Numbered from the stretch's first letter, positions 8,855 to 20,191 are shown. The stretch is DNA of 64,000 bases from Bradyrhizobium diazoefficiens (GCF_016612535.1 NZ_JAENXS010000001.1:3125501-3189500); one strand, 5' to 3'. The notes: generated by a model not told the origin, from the sequence alone. Translations and numbers: made by a program.

Positions 8855-10051
8855 TTACTTGGTGCGCAGAACTTCGACGCCGGGCAGGGGCTTGCCTTCC
8901 ATCCATTCAAGAAATGCGCCACCGGCGGTCGAGACATAGGTGAACTGACCGGCCACATGGGCCTGGTTGAGGGCCGCAACGGTGTCGCCGCCACCCGCGA
9001 TCGAGACCAGCTTTTTCGCCTTGGTGCGTTCGGCGGCATGCTTCGCGGCCGCCATCGTGCCGCGGTCGAACGGCTGCATCTCGAAGGCGCCGAGCGGTCC
9101 GTTCCAGACCAGCGTCGCGGCATCGTCGATCGCCGCATGGATGCGCGCGATCGACTGCGGGCCGACGTCGAGGATCATGCCGTCCGCCGGGATCGCGTCG
9201 AGGCCATAGGCATGCGAGGGCGCGTTGGCGGCAAAACGATAGGCAACGGTGGCGTCCACGGGCAGGATGATGGCGCAGTTGGCGGCTTCCGCCTTCTCCA
9301 TGATGCGCAGCGCAGTCGCGGCGAGATCCTTCTCGGCCAGCGATTTGCCGATTCCGACACCCTGGGCGTGCAGGAAGGTGTTGGCCATGCCGCCGCCGAT
9401 CACCAGCGCATCGACCTTGTTGACGAGGTTTTCCAGCAGGTCGATCTTGGTCGAGACCTTGGCGCCGCCGATGATGGCGATGACCGGCTTGGTCGGCGAG
9501 CCCAGCGCCTTCTCCAGCGCATCGAGCTCGGCCTGCACGGTGCGGCCGGCATAGGCCGGCAGCTTGTGGCCGAGGCCTTCGGTCGAGGCGTGGGCGCGGT
9601 GCGCCGCCGAGAACGCGTCATTGATCCAGATGTCGCCGAGCCTGGCGAGCTCCGCGACGAAATCCGGATCGTTCTTTTCCTCTTCCGGGTGGAAGCGGGT
9701 GTTTTCCAGACAGAGGATGTCGCCATCCTTCAGGCTAGCGACGGCCTTCGCCGCGGGCTCGCCGATGCAATCCTCGGCGAACGCGACCGGCTTGTTCACG
9801 ACCTTCGACAGCGCTTCGGCCACCGGCTTCAGCGACTCCTTTGCATCGCGGCCCTTCGGCCGGCCGAAATGCGCGAGCAGGATGACCTTGCCGCCCTTGT
9901 CGGCGATCTCCGTGATGGTCGGCGCGACGCGCTCGAGCCGGGTCGCGTCACTGACGCGGCCGTTGTCCATGGGCACGTTGAGATCGACGCGCAGCAGCAC
10001 GCGCTTGCCCTTCACGTCGACGTCGTCGAGGGTGCGGAATTTGTTGGTCAT
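8855..10051 (-). CDS. pgk: phosphoglycerate kinase
   Basis: A 398-residue two-domain kinase. ATG at 10051 ([21 protein letters not shown]) matches the family start; the frame is open upstream but lacks homology there. Conserved segments include [11 protein letters not shown] (substrate binding), [16 protein letters not shown], the hinge GGAKVSTKI and the nucleotide-binding [12 protein letters not shown] near the C-terminus. It transfers phosphate between 1,3-bisphosphoglycerate and ADP, in glycolysis or in reverse in carbon fixation. It lies between gap and class II fba with short gaps, so it is likely co-transcribed. Confidence 0.97.
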   Translation of the reverse strand: MTNKFRTLDDVDVKGKRVLLRVDLNVPMDNGRVSDATRLERVAPTITEIADKGGKVILLAHFGRPKGRDAKESLKPVAEALSKVVNKPVAFAEDCIGEPAAKAVASLKDGDILCLENTRFHPEEEKNDPDFVAELARLGDIWINDAFSAAHRAHASTEGLGHKLPAYAGRTVQAELDALEKALGSPTKPVIAIIGGAKVSTKIDLLENLVNKVDALVIGGGMANTFLHAQGVGIGKSLAEKDLAATALRIMEKAEAANCAIILPVDATVAYRFAANAPSHAYGLDAIPADGMILDVGPQSIARIHAAIDDAATLVWNGPLGAFEMQPFDRGTMAAAKHAAERTKAKKLVSIAGGGDTVAALNQAHVAGQFTYVSTAGGAFLEWMEGKPLPGVEVLRTK

Positions 10052-10190
10052 CTCTGGCTCTCTTGTCCCGGGCGCATTGCGGCGCGAAGTGCCGCGATGC
10101 AGAACCGGGAGTTGACGCTGGAGGAACATGGGTCCCGGATCCGCGAAGCAGCGTTTCACGCTGCATCGCGTCCGGGACACGAGAGCGGAG

Positions 10191-11198
10191 TTAGATCACC
10201 TTCGCGAAGGCGACGGCGGTGTCCGCCATGCGGTTCGAAAAACCCCACTCGTTGTCGTACCAGGCCATCACGCGCACCAGCGTGCCGTTCTGCACCTTGG
10301 TTTGGTCCTCGTGGAAGGTCGCCGAGTGCGGATCGTGGTTGAAGTCGATCGAGACGTTCGGCGCGTTGGTGTAGCCGAGAATGCTCTTGAGCTGCTGCTC
10401 GGAGGCGCGCTTCATCGCCGCGTTGATCTCCTTCGGATCGGTGGCGCGCTTGGCCACGATCTTGAGGTCGATGACCGAGACGTTCGGGGACGGCACGCGG
10501 ATCGAGACGCCGTCGAGCTTGCCCTTCAATTCCGGCAGCACCAGGCCGATCGCCTTGGCGGCGCCAGTCGAGGTCGGGATCATCGACATCGCCGCCGCGC
10601 GGCCGCGGTAGAGATCCTTGTGCAGCGTGTCCAGCGTCGGCTGGTCGCCGGTATAGGCGTGGATCGTGGTCATGAAGCCGGTCTCGATGCCGACCAGATC
10701 GTTCAGCACCTTGGCGACCGGCGCGAGGCAGTTGGTGGTGCAGCTGCCGTTGGAGACGACCATGTGCTCCTTGGTCAGCGTGTCGTGGTTGACGCCGTAG
10801 ACGATGGTGGCGTCGGCGCCGTCAGCCGGCGCGGACACCAGCACGCGCTTAGCGCCGGCGGTCAGGTGCGCAGAGGCCTTGTCCTTCGAGGTGAAGATGC
10901 CGGTGCATTCCAGCGCGATGTCGACGCCGAGATCCTTCCAGGGCAGCTTCGAGGGATCGCGCTCGGCGGTCACCTTGATCTTGCCGCCGCCGAGATTGAT
11001 CGTGTCGCCGTCGACGGTCACGGTGCCGGGGAAGCGGCCATGGACGCTGTCGAAACGGAGCAGATGGGCGTTGGTCTCGACCGGGCCGAGGTCGTTGACG
11101 CCGACCACTTCGATATCCTTGCGGCCGGACTCTGCGATCGCCCGCAGGACGTTGCGGCCGATGCGGCCAAAACCGTTAATGCCAACGCGGACTGCCAT
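10191..11198 (-). CDS. gap: glyceraldehyde-3-phosphate dehydrogenase, type I
   Basis: A 335-residue enzyme beginning [20 protein letters not shown] (Rossmann GxGxxG) with AAGGAG upstream of ATG 11198. The catalytic cysteine is in [13 protein letters not shown] (~residue 152) and the histidine in [10 protein letters not shown]. The residue after the second strand is Asp (VGVNDLG), which normally selects NAD over NADP. It oxidises glyceraldehyde-3-phosphate with phosphate, or runs in reverse in the Calvin cycle. Position between tkt and pgk is typical of this lineage. Confidence 0.97.
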   Translation of the reverse strand: MAVRVGINGFGRIGRNVLRAIAESGRKDIEVVGVNDLGPVETNAHLLRFDSVHGRFPGTVTVDGDTINLGGGKIKVTAERDPSKLPWKDLGVDIALECTGIFTSKDKASAHLTAGAKRVLVSAPADGADATIVYGVNHDTLTKEHMVVSNGSCTTNCLAPVAKVLNDLVGIETGFMTTIHAYTGDQPTLDTLHKDLYRGRAAAMSMIPTSTGAAKAIGLVLPELKGKLDGVSIRVPSPNVSVIDLKIVAKRATDPKEINAAMKRASEQQLKSILGYTNAPNVSIDFNHDPHSATFHEDQTKVQNGTLVRVMAWYDNEWGFSNRMADTAVAFAKVI

Positions 11199-11347
11199 CT
11201 TTCGTCTCCTTCAATGACCGTTGTCATCCCGCCGGACGCGCGGTTAACGCGTCAGCGAGGGTTTTTTAGGGCGGACGCCCGGTTCAGCCGGGCGGAGCTT
11301 GATCATATGAGAGATTACGTAGTCCTTTTTTTTGGCAAGCTCAACTC

Positions 11348-13333
<1,986 letters not shown>

Positions 13334-13484
13334 GTCTGAAATCCGTCTGAAATGAGGCGCTTGGCGACGGAGTGCGCCCGCGCGGAAAGAAGCCTTTCGG
13401 CCACTGAAAGTCGGGGCTGGGATAGCACCTCGGTTCCGGGAGTCCAAGGCGATCAAACGCCGGTTTGGCCGGAAAAGTTGCTTA

Positions 13485-13600
13485 CGGCATGATCCGGAAA
13501 AGTGGCGGGCCGGTTTTCCGGCGAGATCATGTCCAAGAGAAACTGCTAGATCGGGATGAATCTCATCCCGATCTAGCAGTGCATAGTTTCGCGGCGGCGT
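13485..13600. repeat. intergenic palindromic element with a perfect 17-bp hairpin
   Basis: Within the ~400-base gap between divergent tkt and the DUF4164 gene lie two nested structures. First is CATGATCCGGAAAAGTGG ... TTTTCCGGCGAGATCATG, a motif pair I recognise as common in Bradyrhizobium intergenic regions. Second is a perfect 17-bp inverted repeat (13543-13559 with 13563-13579, arm CTGCTAGATCGGGATGA) with a 3-base loop. The rest of the gap shows no gene. Confidence 0.65.
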
Positions 13601-13765
13601 TGCGCTCGGCTGGCTTGCCACGTAAATTTCTGCTTCTAACCGCTTGCCGAACCGAGTCTTTTGCCGGGCGGCAAGCCCAAGGATAAGCCCAAGGAAAAGC
13701 CCACGGGCAACGCCACAGGTTCCGCCGCTGACTGCATGAACGATCGCGTATCCAACAGCTCTGCC

Positions 13766-14056
13766 ATGACGGAGTCCTCCGCCGTCGAGATCGAGATCGC
13801 GACCCGCAGGCTCACGGCGGCGCTCGACGCGCTCGAGAGCGCGGTCGAGCGCCGGCGCGATGCCGATCGCGACGAGAACGAGCTCGCGACGCGGATTCAG
13901 GCATTGGGCGCAGACCGCTCGCGGCTTGCCGACGAGCTCGACGGCGCACTGGTGAAGGCGCGCAAGCTCGAGCGCACCAATCGCGAAATCTCCGATCGGC
14001 TCGATTCCGCAATCGTCACGATACGCTCGGTGCTCGATACCGGAGAGGATGGATGA
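13766..14056 (+). CDS. DUF4164 small coiled-coil protein
   Basis: A 96-residue acidic, helical protein ([20 protein letters not shown] ... [20 protein letters not shown]) predicted to be one long coiled coil. It matches the DUF4164 family found directly upstream of zapA in Rhizobiales. The frame is open from 13661 and another ATG exists at 13736, but that N-terminus is low-complexity (PKDKPKEKP), so ATG 13766 is preferred; neither has a strong ribosome site. The stop overlaps the zapA start in ATGA. A role with ZapA in division is suggested only by position. Confidence 0.8.
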   Translation: MTESSAVEIEIATRRLTAALDALESAVERRRDADRDENELATRIQALGADRSRLADELDGALVKARKLERTNREISDRLDSAIVTIRSVLDTGEDG

Positions 14057-14436
14057 GCCACATCAACGTCACCATCAACGCCCGGCAATACCGCATGGCC
14101 TGCGAGGAGGGCCAGGAGGTGCGGCTGCTGAAGCTCGCCGAAAGCCTGGAGACGCGGATCCAGTCGCTGCGCGGAAAATTCGGCGAGATCGGCGATGCGC
14201 GGCTCACCGTGATGGCGGCACTGACCGTCTGCGACGAACTGGTCGACGCCGGCAACCGCATCCGCACCATGGAGCAGGAATTGACCGAGCTGCGGGATTT
14301 CCGCAATGCCGCCGTCGAGCGCGCCCGGATGACCCAGACCGCGGTGGTGAACGCGCTGAACGCCGCCGCCGAACGCATCGAGAAGTCGACCCAGGTCCTG
14401 AACCGGACCGTCGGCAACGGCATCGCGATCGGGTAG
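14053..14436 (+). CDS. zapA: cell division protein ZapA
   Basis: A 127-residue protein beginning [21 protein letters not shown], the ZapA N-terminal beta-sheet domain, followed by a coiled coil from ~residue 70 ([20 protein letters not shown]). ZapA tetramers cross-link FtsZ filaments at the division septum. It overlaps the DUF4164 gene by 4 bases. Downstream are 6S RNA and the 5-formyl-THF cyclo-ligase gene, the conserved proteobacterial order. Confidence 0.92.
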   Translation: MSHINVTINARQYRMACEEGQEVRLLKLAESLETRIQSLRGKFGEIGDARLTVMAALTVCDELVDAGNRIRTMEQELTELRDFRNAAVERARMTQTAVVNALNAAAERIEKSTQVLNRTVGNGIAIG

Positions 14437-14570
14437 GCTCCGCTGCGCTCCCTCTCCCGCTTGCGGGAGAGGGTCGGGGAGAGGGTTTCTCCACGATCGA
14501 GGACCCCCAAGAGGAGAGAGCCCTCACCCGCGCCTTCGGCGCGACCTCTCCCGCAAGCGGGAGAGGTTAA
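14437..14570. repeat. long palindromic intergenic repeat, copy C
   Basis: CCCTCTCCCGCTTGCGGGAGAGGG at the left and CCTCTCCCGCAAGCGGGAGAGG at the right, with GAGAGCCCTCACCCGCGCCTTCGGCGCG between. The outer arms are complementary to each other and also internally palindromic. It sits directly after zapA and probably ends that transcript. Confidence 0.75.
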
Positions 14571-14657
14571 GCGAGCCCGCGGCGCGAGCAACTGACCAAA
14601 CACCATCCAGTCATTTGCGATCGCGCTGGCGATTCGTCAGCATCGTTGTTACATTGC

Positions 14658-14825
14658 CCGAGCGAGGCTGCTGCGCGCGTCCGGAGCCATATATCCCCGG
14701 GGCCTTATCGATCCTTTAGGGAACTGTCCCTGGCCGGGCCCGTGGGCTCGGACATATGGTGCCCACCTACTTTCGTAGGGAACTCCGGGATCGAGCGCTT
14801 CAACGGCGTCTGCGGCTTCGCACTG
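14658..14825 (+). ncRNA. ssrS: 6S RNA (regulator of RNA polymerase)
   Basis: The position is the conserved one, between zapA and the 5-formyl-THF cyclo-ligase gene. The sequence folds as expected: GCGAGGCTGC (14662-14671) pairs with GCGGCTTCGC (14812-14821) as the closing stem, and GTCCGGAG pairs with CTCCGGGA on either side of a large bulge. An irregular inner helix contains GCCCACCTACTTTCGTAGGG. The ~165-base size is right for alphaproteobacterial 6S RNA, which mimics an open promoter and sequesters RNA polymerase. Exact ends are not visible; the T/G-rich stretch after 14821 is a plausible 3' end. Confidence 0.75.
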
Positions 14826-14899
14826 TTGTTTGCTTGGTTTGTGCTTGTTGAAACGACTGCGGCCAGTTCAGCAGGTGTCATGCTCCGGCCTAGTGCGCA

Positions 14900-15002
14900 A
14901 TTGTGCACGGGGGACCGGGGCATCCAGTACGCCGCGGCTTTTGTGTGAATCACCACTGCCTCTGGAATACTGGATCACCCGCCTTCGTGGGTGATGACGT
15001 GG
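14900..15002. repeat. intergenic repeat with GGATCACCCGC...GTGGGTGAT hairpin
   Basis: GGGGCATCCAGTACGCCGCGG and, 50 bases on, GGAATACTGGATCACCCGCC face each other as imperfect inverted arms. The second half also holds the small hairpin TCACCCGCCTTCGTGGGTGA. It resembles REP-type elements of this genus and ends just before the cyclo-ligase start. Confidence 0.5.
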
Positions 15003-15013
15003 GGACCGAGCGC

Positions 15014-15610
15014 ATGACCAATACCAAGTCCGAACTCCGTGCCAAAGCCCTCGCAAAACGCGACGGGCTGAGCGAGAAGAAGCGCGTCGCTGCCGCCACA
15101 AAGCTCGCCAAGCGCGGGCTGCCGTTCAAGCTGCTGCCCGGGAGCATCGTCTCCGGCTACTCGCCGATCCGCAGCGAGATCGATCCGATGCCGCTGCTGA
15201 GGAGGCTCGCGGAGGAGGGCGCGCGACTGGCGCTGCCCTGTGTGACCGCGCGCGGTCAGTCGCTGGTCTTCCGCATCTTTCATCCGAGCGACCGGCTGAT
15301 GCTCGGCCCGCTCGGCATTCCCGAACCGTCGCCGGCAGCTAGCGAAGTCATTCCCGACATCATGCTGACGCCGCTTGCGGCCTTCGACCGTCTCGGCCAT
15401 CGCATCGGCTATGGTGCGGGGCATTACGACTTCACCTTCGCACACTTACGCAAAGCCAAGAACATCATCGGCATCGGGCTGGCTTTTGCAGTGCAGGAGA
15501 TCGAGGCGGTTCCGGCACTATCCCACGACGTGGCGCTGGATTATGTGCTAACGGAATCCGACGTGTTGGAATTCCGGAGTTCTGAAGTTGCGCATTCTCT
15601 TCGTGGGTGA
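15014..15610 (+). CDS. 5-formyltetrahydrofolate cyclo-ligase
   Basis: A 198-residue enzyme starting at ATG 15014 with GGGGA upstream. It has the early Lys-rich helix (LRAKALAKRDGL), YSPIRSEIDPMPLL, LGIPEPS and the hallmark loop HRIGYGAGHYD that binds ATP phosphate. It converts 5-formyl-THF to 5,10-methenyl-THF. The open frame upstream to 14903 is the intergenic repeat and is excluded. It overlaps the next gene by 23 bases. In other bacteria transcripts from the 6S locus read into this gene. Confidence 0.93.
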   Translation: MTNTKSELRAKALAKRDGLSEKKRVAAATKLAKRGLPFKLLPGSIVSGYSPIRSEIDPMPLLRRLAEEGARLALPCVTARGQSLVFRIFHPSDRLMLGPLGIPEPSPAASEVIPDIMLTPLAAFDRLGHRIGYGAGHYDFTFAHLRKAKNIIGIGLAFAVQEIEAVPALSHDVALDYVLTESDVLEFRSSEVAHSLRG

Positions 15611-16412
15611 TGTCGTCGGCCGCAGCGGCCGCAATGCCATCGCCGAATATCTGCCCGGCATGGTCAAGGACTGGTCGCTCGATTTCGTGGTCGTCAACGG
15701 CGAGAATTCCGCCGGCGGCTTCGGCATCACCGAAGCAATCTACCAGGAGTTTCTCGATGCCGGCGCCGATGCGGTGACGCTCGGCAATCACTCCTGGGAC
15801 CAGCGCGAGGCCCTCGTGTTCATCGAGCGCGCAGAGCGCCTGGTACGTCCCGCGAACTATCCGCGCGGCACGCCCGGCCGCGGCGCCGCTTTGGTCGAGA
15901 CCAAGAACGGCAAGCATGCCCTCGTCGTCAATGCGCTCGGCCGCGTCTTCATGACCCCGTTCGACGATCCCTTTGCCGCACTGGAGCGCGAGCTCGGCGC
16001 CTGTCCGCTCGGTGTTGCCGCGGACGCCATCGTCGTCGACTTCCATTGCGAGGCGAGCAGCGAGAAGCAGGGCATCGGCTTCTTCTGCGACGGCCGCGCC
16101 AGCCTCGTCGTCGGCACCCACACCCACGTGCCGACCGCCGACCACCAGATCCTCACCGGCGGCACCGCCTACATGACCGACGCCGGCATGACCGGTGACT
16201 ACGATTCCATCATCGGCATGCAGAAGGAAGAGCCGCTGCGGCGGTTCACGTCGGGGATTCCGTCAGGCCGGTTCGAGCCGGCCGCGGGCGTGGCGACGCT
16301 CAGCGGCGTGGCGGTCGAAACCGATGACGCGACGGGGCTTGCGCTCAAGATTGCACCGGTGCGTGTGGGTGGAAGGCTGGAGCCGGCGACGCCGCGATTC
16401 TGGTTGAGCTGA
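15588..16412 (+). CDS. YmdB-type metallophosphoesterase (TIGR00282 family)
   Basis: A 274-residue di-metal phosphoesterase. Metal-binding motifs are all present: FVGDVVGRSGR (residues 5-15), VNGENSAGG, LGNHSWDQ and VVGTHTHVPTAD. Homologous YmdB hydrolyses 2',3'-cyclic nucleotides and influences RNA turnover and stress behaviour. The start is TTG at 15588 with GGAG 10 bases before it, inside the end of the cyclo-ligase gene, giving the family start MRILFVGDVVG; no ATG is available. Translational coupling is likely. Confidence 0.93.
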   Translation: MRILFVGDVVGRSGRNAIAEYLPGMVKDWSLDFVVVNGENSAGGFGITEAIYQEFLDAGADAVTLGNHSWDQREALVFIERAERLVRPANYPRGTPGRGAALVETKNGKHALVVNALGRVFMTPFDDPFAALERELGACPLGVAADAIVVDFHCEASSEKQGIGFFCDGRASLVVGTHTHVPTADHQILTGGTAYMTDAGMTGDYDSIIGMQKEEPLRRFTSGIPSGRFEPAAGVATLSGVAVETDDATGLALKIAPVRVGGRLEPATPRFWLS

Positions 16413-16435
16413 GTTTTCGCGCGGCGCTGACGGTG

Positions 16436-16560
16436 CACCCTCGCCCCTTGTGGGAGAGGGTGGCTCGCCGCGTAGCGGCGAGACGGGTGAGGGGTATCTA
16501 TCCGCGAGTCTCACTTTAAGCTGCACTCCCAGAGACGGCCCCTCATCCGGCGCTTCACGG
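16436..16560. repeat. left half of a split palindromic repeat, copy D
   Basis: CACCCTCGCCCCTTGTGGGAGAGGG, GGGTGAGGGG and GCGAGTC match copies A and B, but the element breaks after CCCCTCATCCGGCGCTTC (16539-16556). The same 18 bases recur at 17994-18011 and there run on into the missing right arm (TTCTCCCACAAGGGG). The 1.4 kb between the two 18-mers is the nucleotidyltransferase gene. Confidence 0.7.
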
Positions 16561-16680
16561 CACCACGCATGTCTCCGGTGTGAAGGCAAAGTGGCAAAAA
16601 AATCGCAAGAACCTTTTGCGGCCATTCGATAGGATGGTTCTCGTTGAGCCACGTGAAATTACCCACCTGTTCAAGCGACA

Positions 16681-17966
16681 ATGAAAATCGATTCCAAACT
16701 TATCGCAGGAATGCCGATTAAGATGGCCCGCGACTTGATGCGCGAACTGCATCGGCCCGACCGCGTCAACGTGGAGGCCGTCCTTGACTTCCTTAATAAC
16801 GAGCATTGGCGCTGCACGGTGGATGCCGCCTGCAAGAGCAATCCTAGAATCCCTAGGACCCTTCGTCAGCGGTCCGATGCTGATGATCGTAAGCAGTATT
16901 GCAAGATTTGGGGCTTCAAGTTCAAGCTGGTTAAGGTGGCTGATGCTCAGCGCATCTTCGCGGAGCTACTATCAGAGGGCTACTTTGAGCCACATAAACC
17001 TGAAAGCGACTGGGACAAGGCTCAATATGAGACCAGCCAAAAGGGGCGGCAGCGAATCTGACGAAGCGTTTCGACCGCGCAAAGGCTGACAAGGAGGTCG
17101 CCGCTCTAATTGAGCGCGCCAACGAGATCAATAGACGAGATGAGCTGGTCTTCTTCGTAGCCAAGATCAGCGCGTTCGGTTCGTACGTCACTGACAGCGA
17201 TGACCTGGGTGATATAGATCTCGTGATCGAAACCGTACCGCGTCGAGATGGCCATACCGACGAGTCGCATTACCGCGCAGATAACAGCGGTAAGGCGTTG
17301 GATTGGTCGTCGAGCCTATACTATGGTCAACGCGAGGTTCTCCAGTTACTGCGATCACGCAAGGCTCGTTTGTCGTTCGCCTATGCATCGACGGTTGAAC
17401 GGCTGAACACCAAGACTCTGGTGCTGTTCGAATGGCATCCCAGCGCAGAGCGTCGCGCCGAGATGGAGGCCTTCGATTGGCGACTACACGAACCGCTGCG
17501 CCAAGTGAGCGAATGGCTAGCATCGAATCCCGGAATTAATGCCGATCCTGTCGAGATCGCGCGCTGGTGCAAGGATTTTGCAGCCATATTATCGAAACCT
17601 CGGTCGCACCAACTGTTTCACGACTGGAGTGCAAATGCTGCGCATGATTTCTTGTCCTACTGGGGCAAAACAGCTTCCGAGGCAGCCGCCGAGAAGGCAC
17701 ACAGAATGAAATGGGAGGAATACCGCGAGCGCGTCAGCTACTACATCACTGAATACTACGAAAGACAGGTCAACGCTCTGATCGAGGCGGAGATCTACGC
17801 GGATTTCGCGAGAGGAGTGGGCGAAATGGATGCTGCGATCCTGATCGCCAGGCGCTCACGATGGAATTTGATCAAAAATAGGGTCGGATGGGTTTCGCCG
17901 CTGCAACAGCGTATCGGCGAAATGGAAGGAGGCGAAACAAACGATCCAGAAACAAACGATCCATAA
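16681..17966 (+). pseudogene. winged-helix + nucleotidyltransferase gene split by a frameshift
   Basis: The first frame (16681-17061) encodes 126 residues with a winged-helix look (MARDLMRELHRP ... RIFAELLSEGYFEP) and stops with GRQRI. The second frame is open from 17031 and reads AAANLTKRFDRAKADKEV, then FGSYVTDSDDLGDIDLVIE, a nucleotidyltransferase GS...DxD motif. I know of single-chain homologs in which the HTH and this NTase are joined by just such a segment. Adding one base to the GGGG run at 17043-17046 would join QKG to AAANLTKRF. The second frame has no ATG/GTG/TTG before 17223 (only CTG at 17058), so as written it is poorly expressed or dead. Flanked by an 18-bp direct repeat, hence a mobile-looking insert. 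Confidence 0.7.
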
Positions 17967-18023
17967 GCCGCTCGCATTCGAATGTGGAGCCAACCCCTCA
18001 TCCGGCGCTTCGCGCCACCTTCT

Positions 18024-18034
18024 CCCACAAGGGG
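18024..18034. repeat. target-site duplication, left copy
   Basis: CCCACAAGGGG immediately left of the IS; an identical 11-mer is at 19373-19383 right of it. It is part of the right arm of palindromic repeat copy D. Confidence 0.85.
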
Positions 18035-19372
18035 CTAGCTTGGGCACAGATCTCTTGCACAGAATGAATCGCCTGTGATTCTGTGTAGGCCGTCGTGATT
18101 CTGGCAGCGGAGCGATGGCGGAGATGGATATCGGCTATTTCGGCGACGAGCGTCTTAAAAAAATGGCGCTCTGTTGCTTGCGCGTGTCTGCGAGCGACAG
18201 ACGGTTTGTCTGCGCAAACTTGGCGAGGATCGCGCCGAGAAGGTCAAATTTCGGCGCTTTTTGATGAATGAGCGGGTCACGGTCGACAAGATGGTGATCC
18301 GCGCGCGAGCGCGTCTGCGTGAGATTGCGGCCGGCCGGCACGTCCTGGCGATCCAGGATACCAGCGAGATCAACTATGAGGCCAAGCGAGGGCGCAAGCG
18401 CGATCTCGGCCGGGTGGGCAATGGCCGTGACGTCGGCCTGTTCGTGCATCCCGTTCTGACGGTTGATGCAGAAACAGGTCACTGTCTGGGCCTGGCCGAC
18501 GTGCAGGTCTGGCGCCGCTTTAAAACCAAGGCCGCCGACTATCGCAAGCAGCCGATTGAGGAAAAGGAATCCTATCGATGGGTGAAGGGCCCGCGGCGGG
18601 CCAAATGGGGCCTGACCAAGGCGAGCATGATCACAGTGATCGACGATCGCGAAGGAGACATTTATGAGAAGTGGGCTCGCCTGCCGGATCGTCGCACGCA
18701 TCTGTTGAGCCGCGCGTGCCGGGATCGTGCAACAACAGGCGACCGCGCTCTGTTTGCGACCATGGCGGCACTGCCCGAGCAACATCGCTTGGCGATCGAT
18801 CTGCCGGCGCGGGCAGGCAAGCGCCAGGCTCGTCAAGCGCAGTTGGCGGTGCGGTTCGGAACGGTCGTCGTCTGTCGGCCAGCATCCTGCTCCGATCCCC
18901 ACGCGCCGCGCCAACGGTGATCGGCTGGTACCGCCAGCGCTGGCATGTCGAACAATTGTTCAGGACCGTGAAGCGCCAAGGCCTTGATCTCGAGGCGAGC
19001 GTTCTTGCCGAAGGCGCGGCGCTGGAAAAGCTCGCCGTTATCGCTCTCATCGCCGCGTGCCAAACCATGCAACTCGTGCTCGCGCGCGCCTCGCTCGACG
19101 ATAGCCAACCTGCCTCGCACGTCTTTGACGATCGCGAAATGCAGGTTCTATCGGCCTTGCAGGAACGTTTGCGGGGCCGCACCGCCAAACAGCAAAATCC
19201 CCATATACCAAGCAGCCTTGCTTGGGCCGGCTGGACCATCGCCCGCCTCGGTGGCTGGACCGGTTACGAGAGCGACAAATCCAACGGCCCAATCACAATG
19301 CGCGACGGGCTCGAACGCTTCCGAGCCATCGCCCAAGGCTTCTTCCTCGCCAAAAATGTGTGCCCAAGCTAG
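18035..19372. mobile_element. IS4-family (Tn5/IS50-like) insertion sequence, decayed
   Basis: The 1,338-bp element is bounded by perfect 14-bp terminal inverted repeats CTAGCTTGGGCACA and flanked by an 11-bp direct repeat CCCACAAGGGG, so both ends are intact. It carries one transposase gene, which is disrupted (separate entry). The transposase stop TAG lies inside the right inverted repeat. It landed within a palindromic intergenic repeat, a common safe target. It probably cannot move by itself but could be mobilised in trans. Confidence 0.88.
18115..19372 (+). pseudogene. IS4-family transposase, broken
   Basis: It begins AEMDIGYFGDERLKK (Tn5-type DNA-binding domain) at ATG 18115, then the frame changes at a run of seven A (18157-18163). 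From there VCERQ...FLMNERVT and the catalytic core follow. DDE elements seen: Asp in LAIQDTSEINY, Asp in VIDDREGDIYEKW, and the YREK signature YRQRWHVEQLFRTVK. Between the VVVCRP segment and VIGWYRQRW the frame shifts again and, compared with full-length relatives, roughly 50 residues are missing (inferred from memory of the family). The A7 shift could be programmed -1 slippage; the second one looks like true damage. Confidence 0.8.
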
Positions 19373-19383
19373 CCCACAAGGGG
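19373..19383. repeat. target-site duplication, right copy
   Basis: CCCACAAGGGG, identical to 18024-18034. Confidence 0.85.
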
Positions 19384-19412
19384 AGAAGGCGCAGTCGCGT
19401 TCACGGCGATAG

Positions 19413-19675
19413 CTAATCCGCCGTCTGCTCCCTCAACTCCGCGACATCCTTTGCCGTCAACTTCGAGCCCTTGGTGCCGAACCGCGCCGTGACGTAGTTC
19501 GCCACCGCCGCGATCTCGTCGTCGCTAGACGCATTGCCGAACGCCGGCATCGATAGCGCGCCATCCGGCGTGCGGCGCTTGGTGCCTGAAAGCACGATCT
19601 GCGCGACGTTGGTGGCCGGCAGGTCGGGCGAGGGCACCGGCGACACGCTGTGCGCGACGATCTGTGCGGCGCTTT
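19413..19675 (-). pseudogene. C-terminal fragment of a c-type cytochrome
   Basis: About 87 codons remain: AQIVAHSVSPVPSPDLPATN, then VAQIVLSGTKRRTPDGALSM with the Met-ligand region MPAFGNASSDDEIAAVANYV. This is the C-terminal half of a cytochrome c domain of alcohol/aldehyde-dehydrogenase type; the CxxCH heme site is absent. The frame hits a stop at about 19678, where homology ends. The 5' part has been deleted or separated. Confidence 0.6.
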
Positions 19676-19679
19676 TAGG

Positions 19680-20180
19680 CTAGTCGATATGATAATCGTC
19701 ATTTTCTGGTGCATTTTCATCATGCGCGTGACCGGCCACCGCACATCACCATGCGAATGCGCAAAACCGTGCAAAGACGAAACTCGTGCGATTGGAAAAG
19801 TCAGGTGGCGGCACGTCCTCCCTTGCGGCCATCCTTCGAGACGCCCGCCTGAGGCGGGCCCGCAGGATGATGTGCGGCCGTCGCTTTGACGAGCACGATG
19901 CCGCTTGGCCTCATCCTGAGGAGGCCGCGAAGCGGTCGTCTCGAAGGACGAGGCGCGCGCTCAGGTCGTGCAGAATGTCTTATGAGATAGCCCCTGCCTT
20001 GCGAGCGAGGGCTGCGACGCCGGCAGACTCACTCAGCTGGGACGTCTGTCTCGACGAATGTTGATTTCGGAATAATAGCATTATGCGCCTGTTTTGCCCG
20101 ACGAGTCAAGCGGCGTCGGAGCCTGGCGGCGTAAGTCGTTGATTCCGCACACCTGGCTACTGTGCATGGGGTTGTTTTCG
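19680..20180. other. gene-free stretch with a repeat
   Basis: No supported gene. Between about 19815 and 19955 lies a palindromic repeat with CATCCTTCGAGACGCCCGCC at the left and CCTCATCCTGAGGAGGCC ... GTCTCGAAGGACGAGG at the right, a pattern common in this genus. The remainder shows only short open frames. Confidence 0.55.
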
Positions 20181-20191
20181 AGATTTTTGAT

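Noticed and set aside
14437..14570. Possible CRISPR-like array
   Set aside because: Only one palindromic unit per locus, with no regular spacers and no cas genes; it is a dispersed intergenic repeat.
17223..17966. Separate nucleotidyltransferase gene starting at GTG 17223
   Set aside because: That start would remove the GS motif (FGSYV) that lies just upstream in the same open frame; a frameshifted single gene explains it better.
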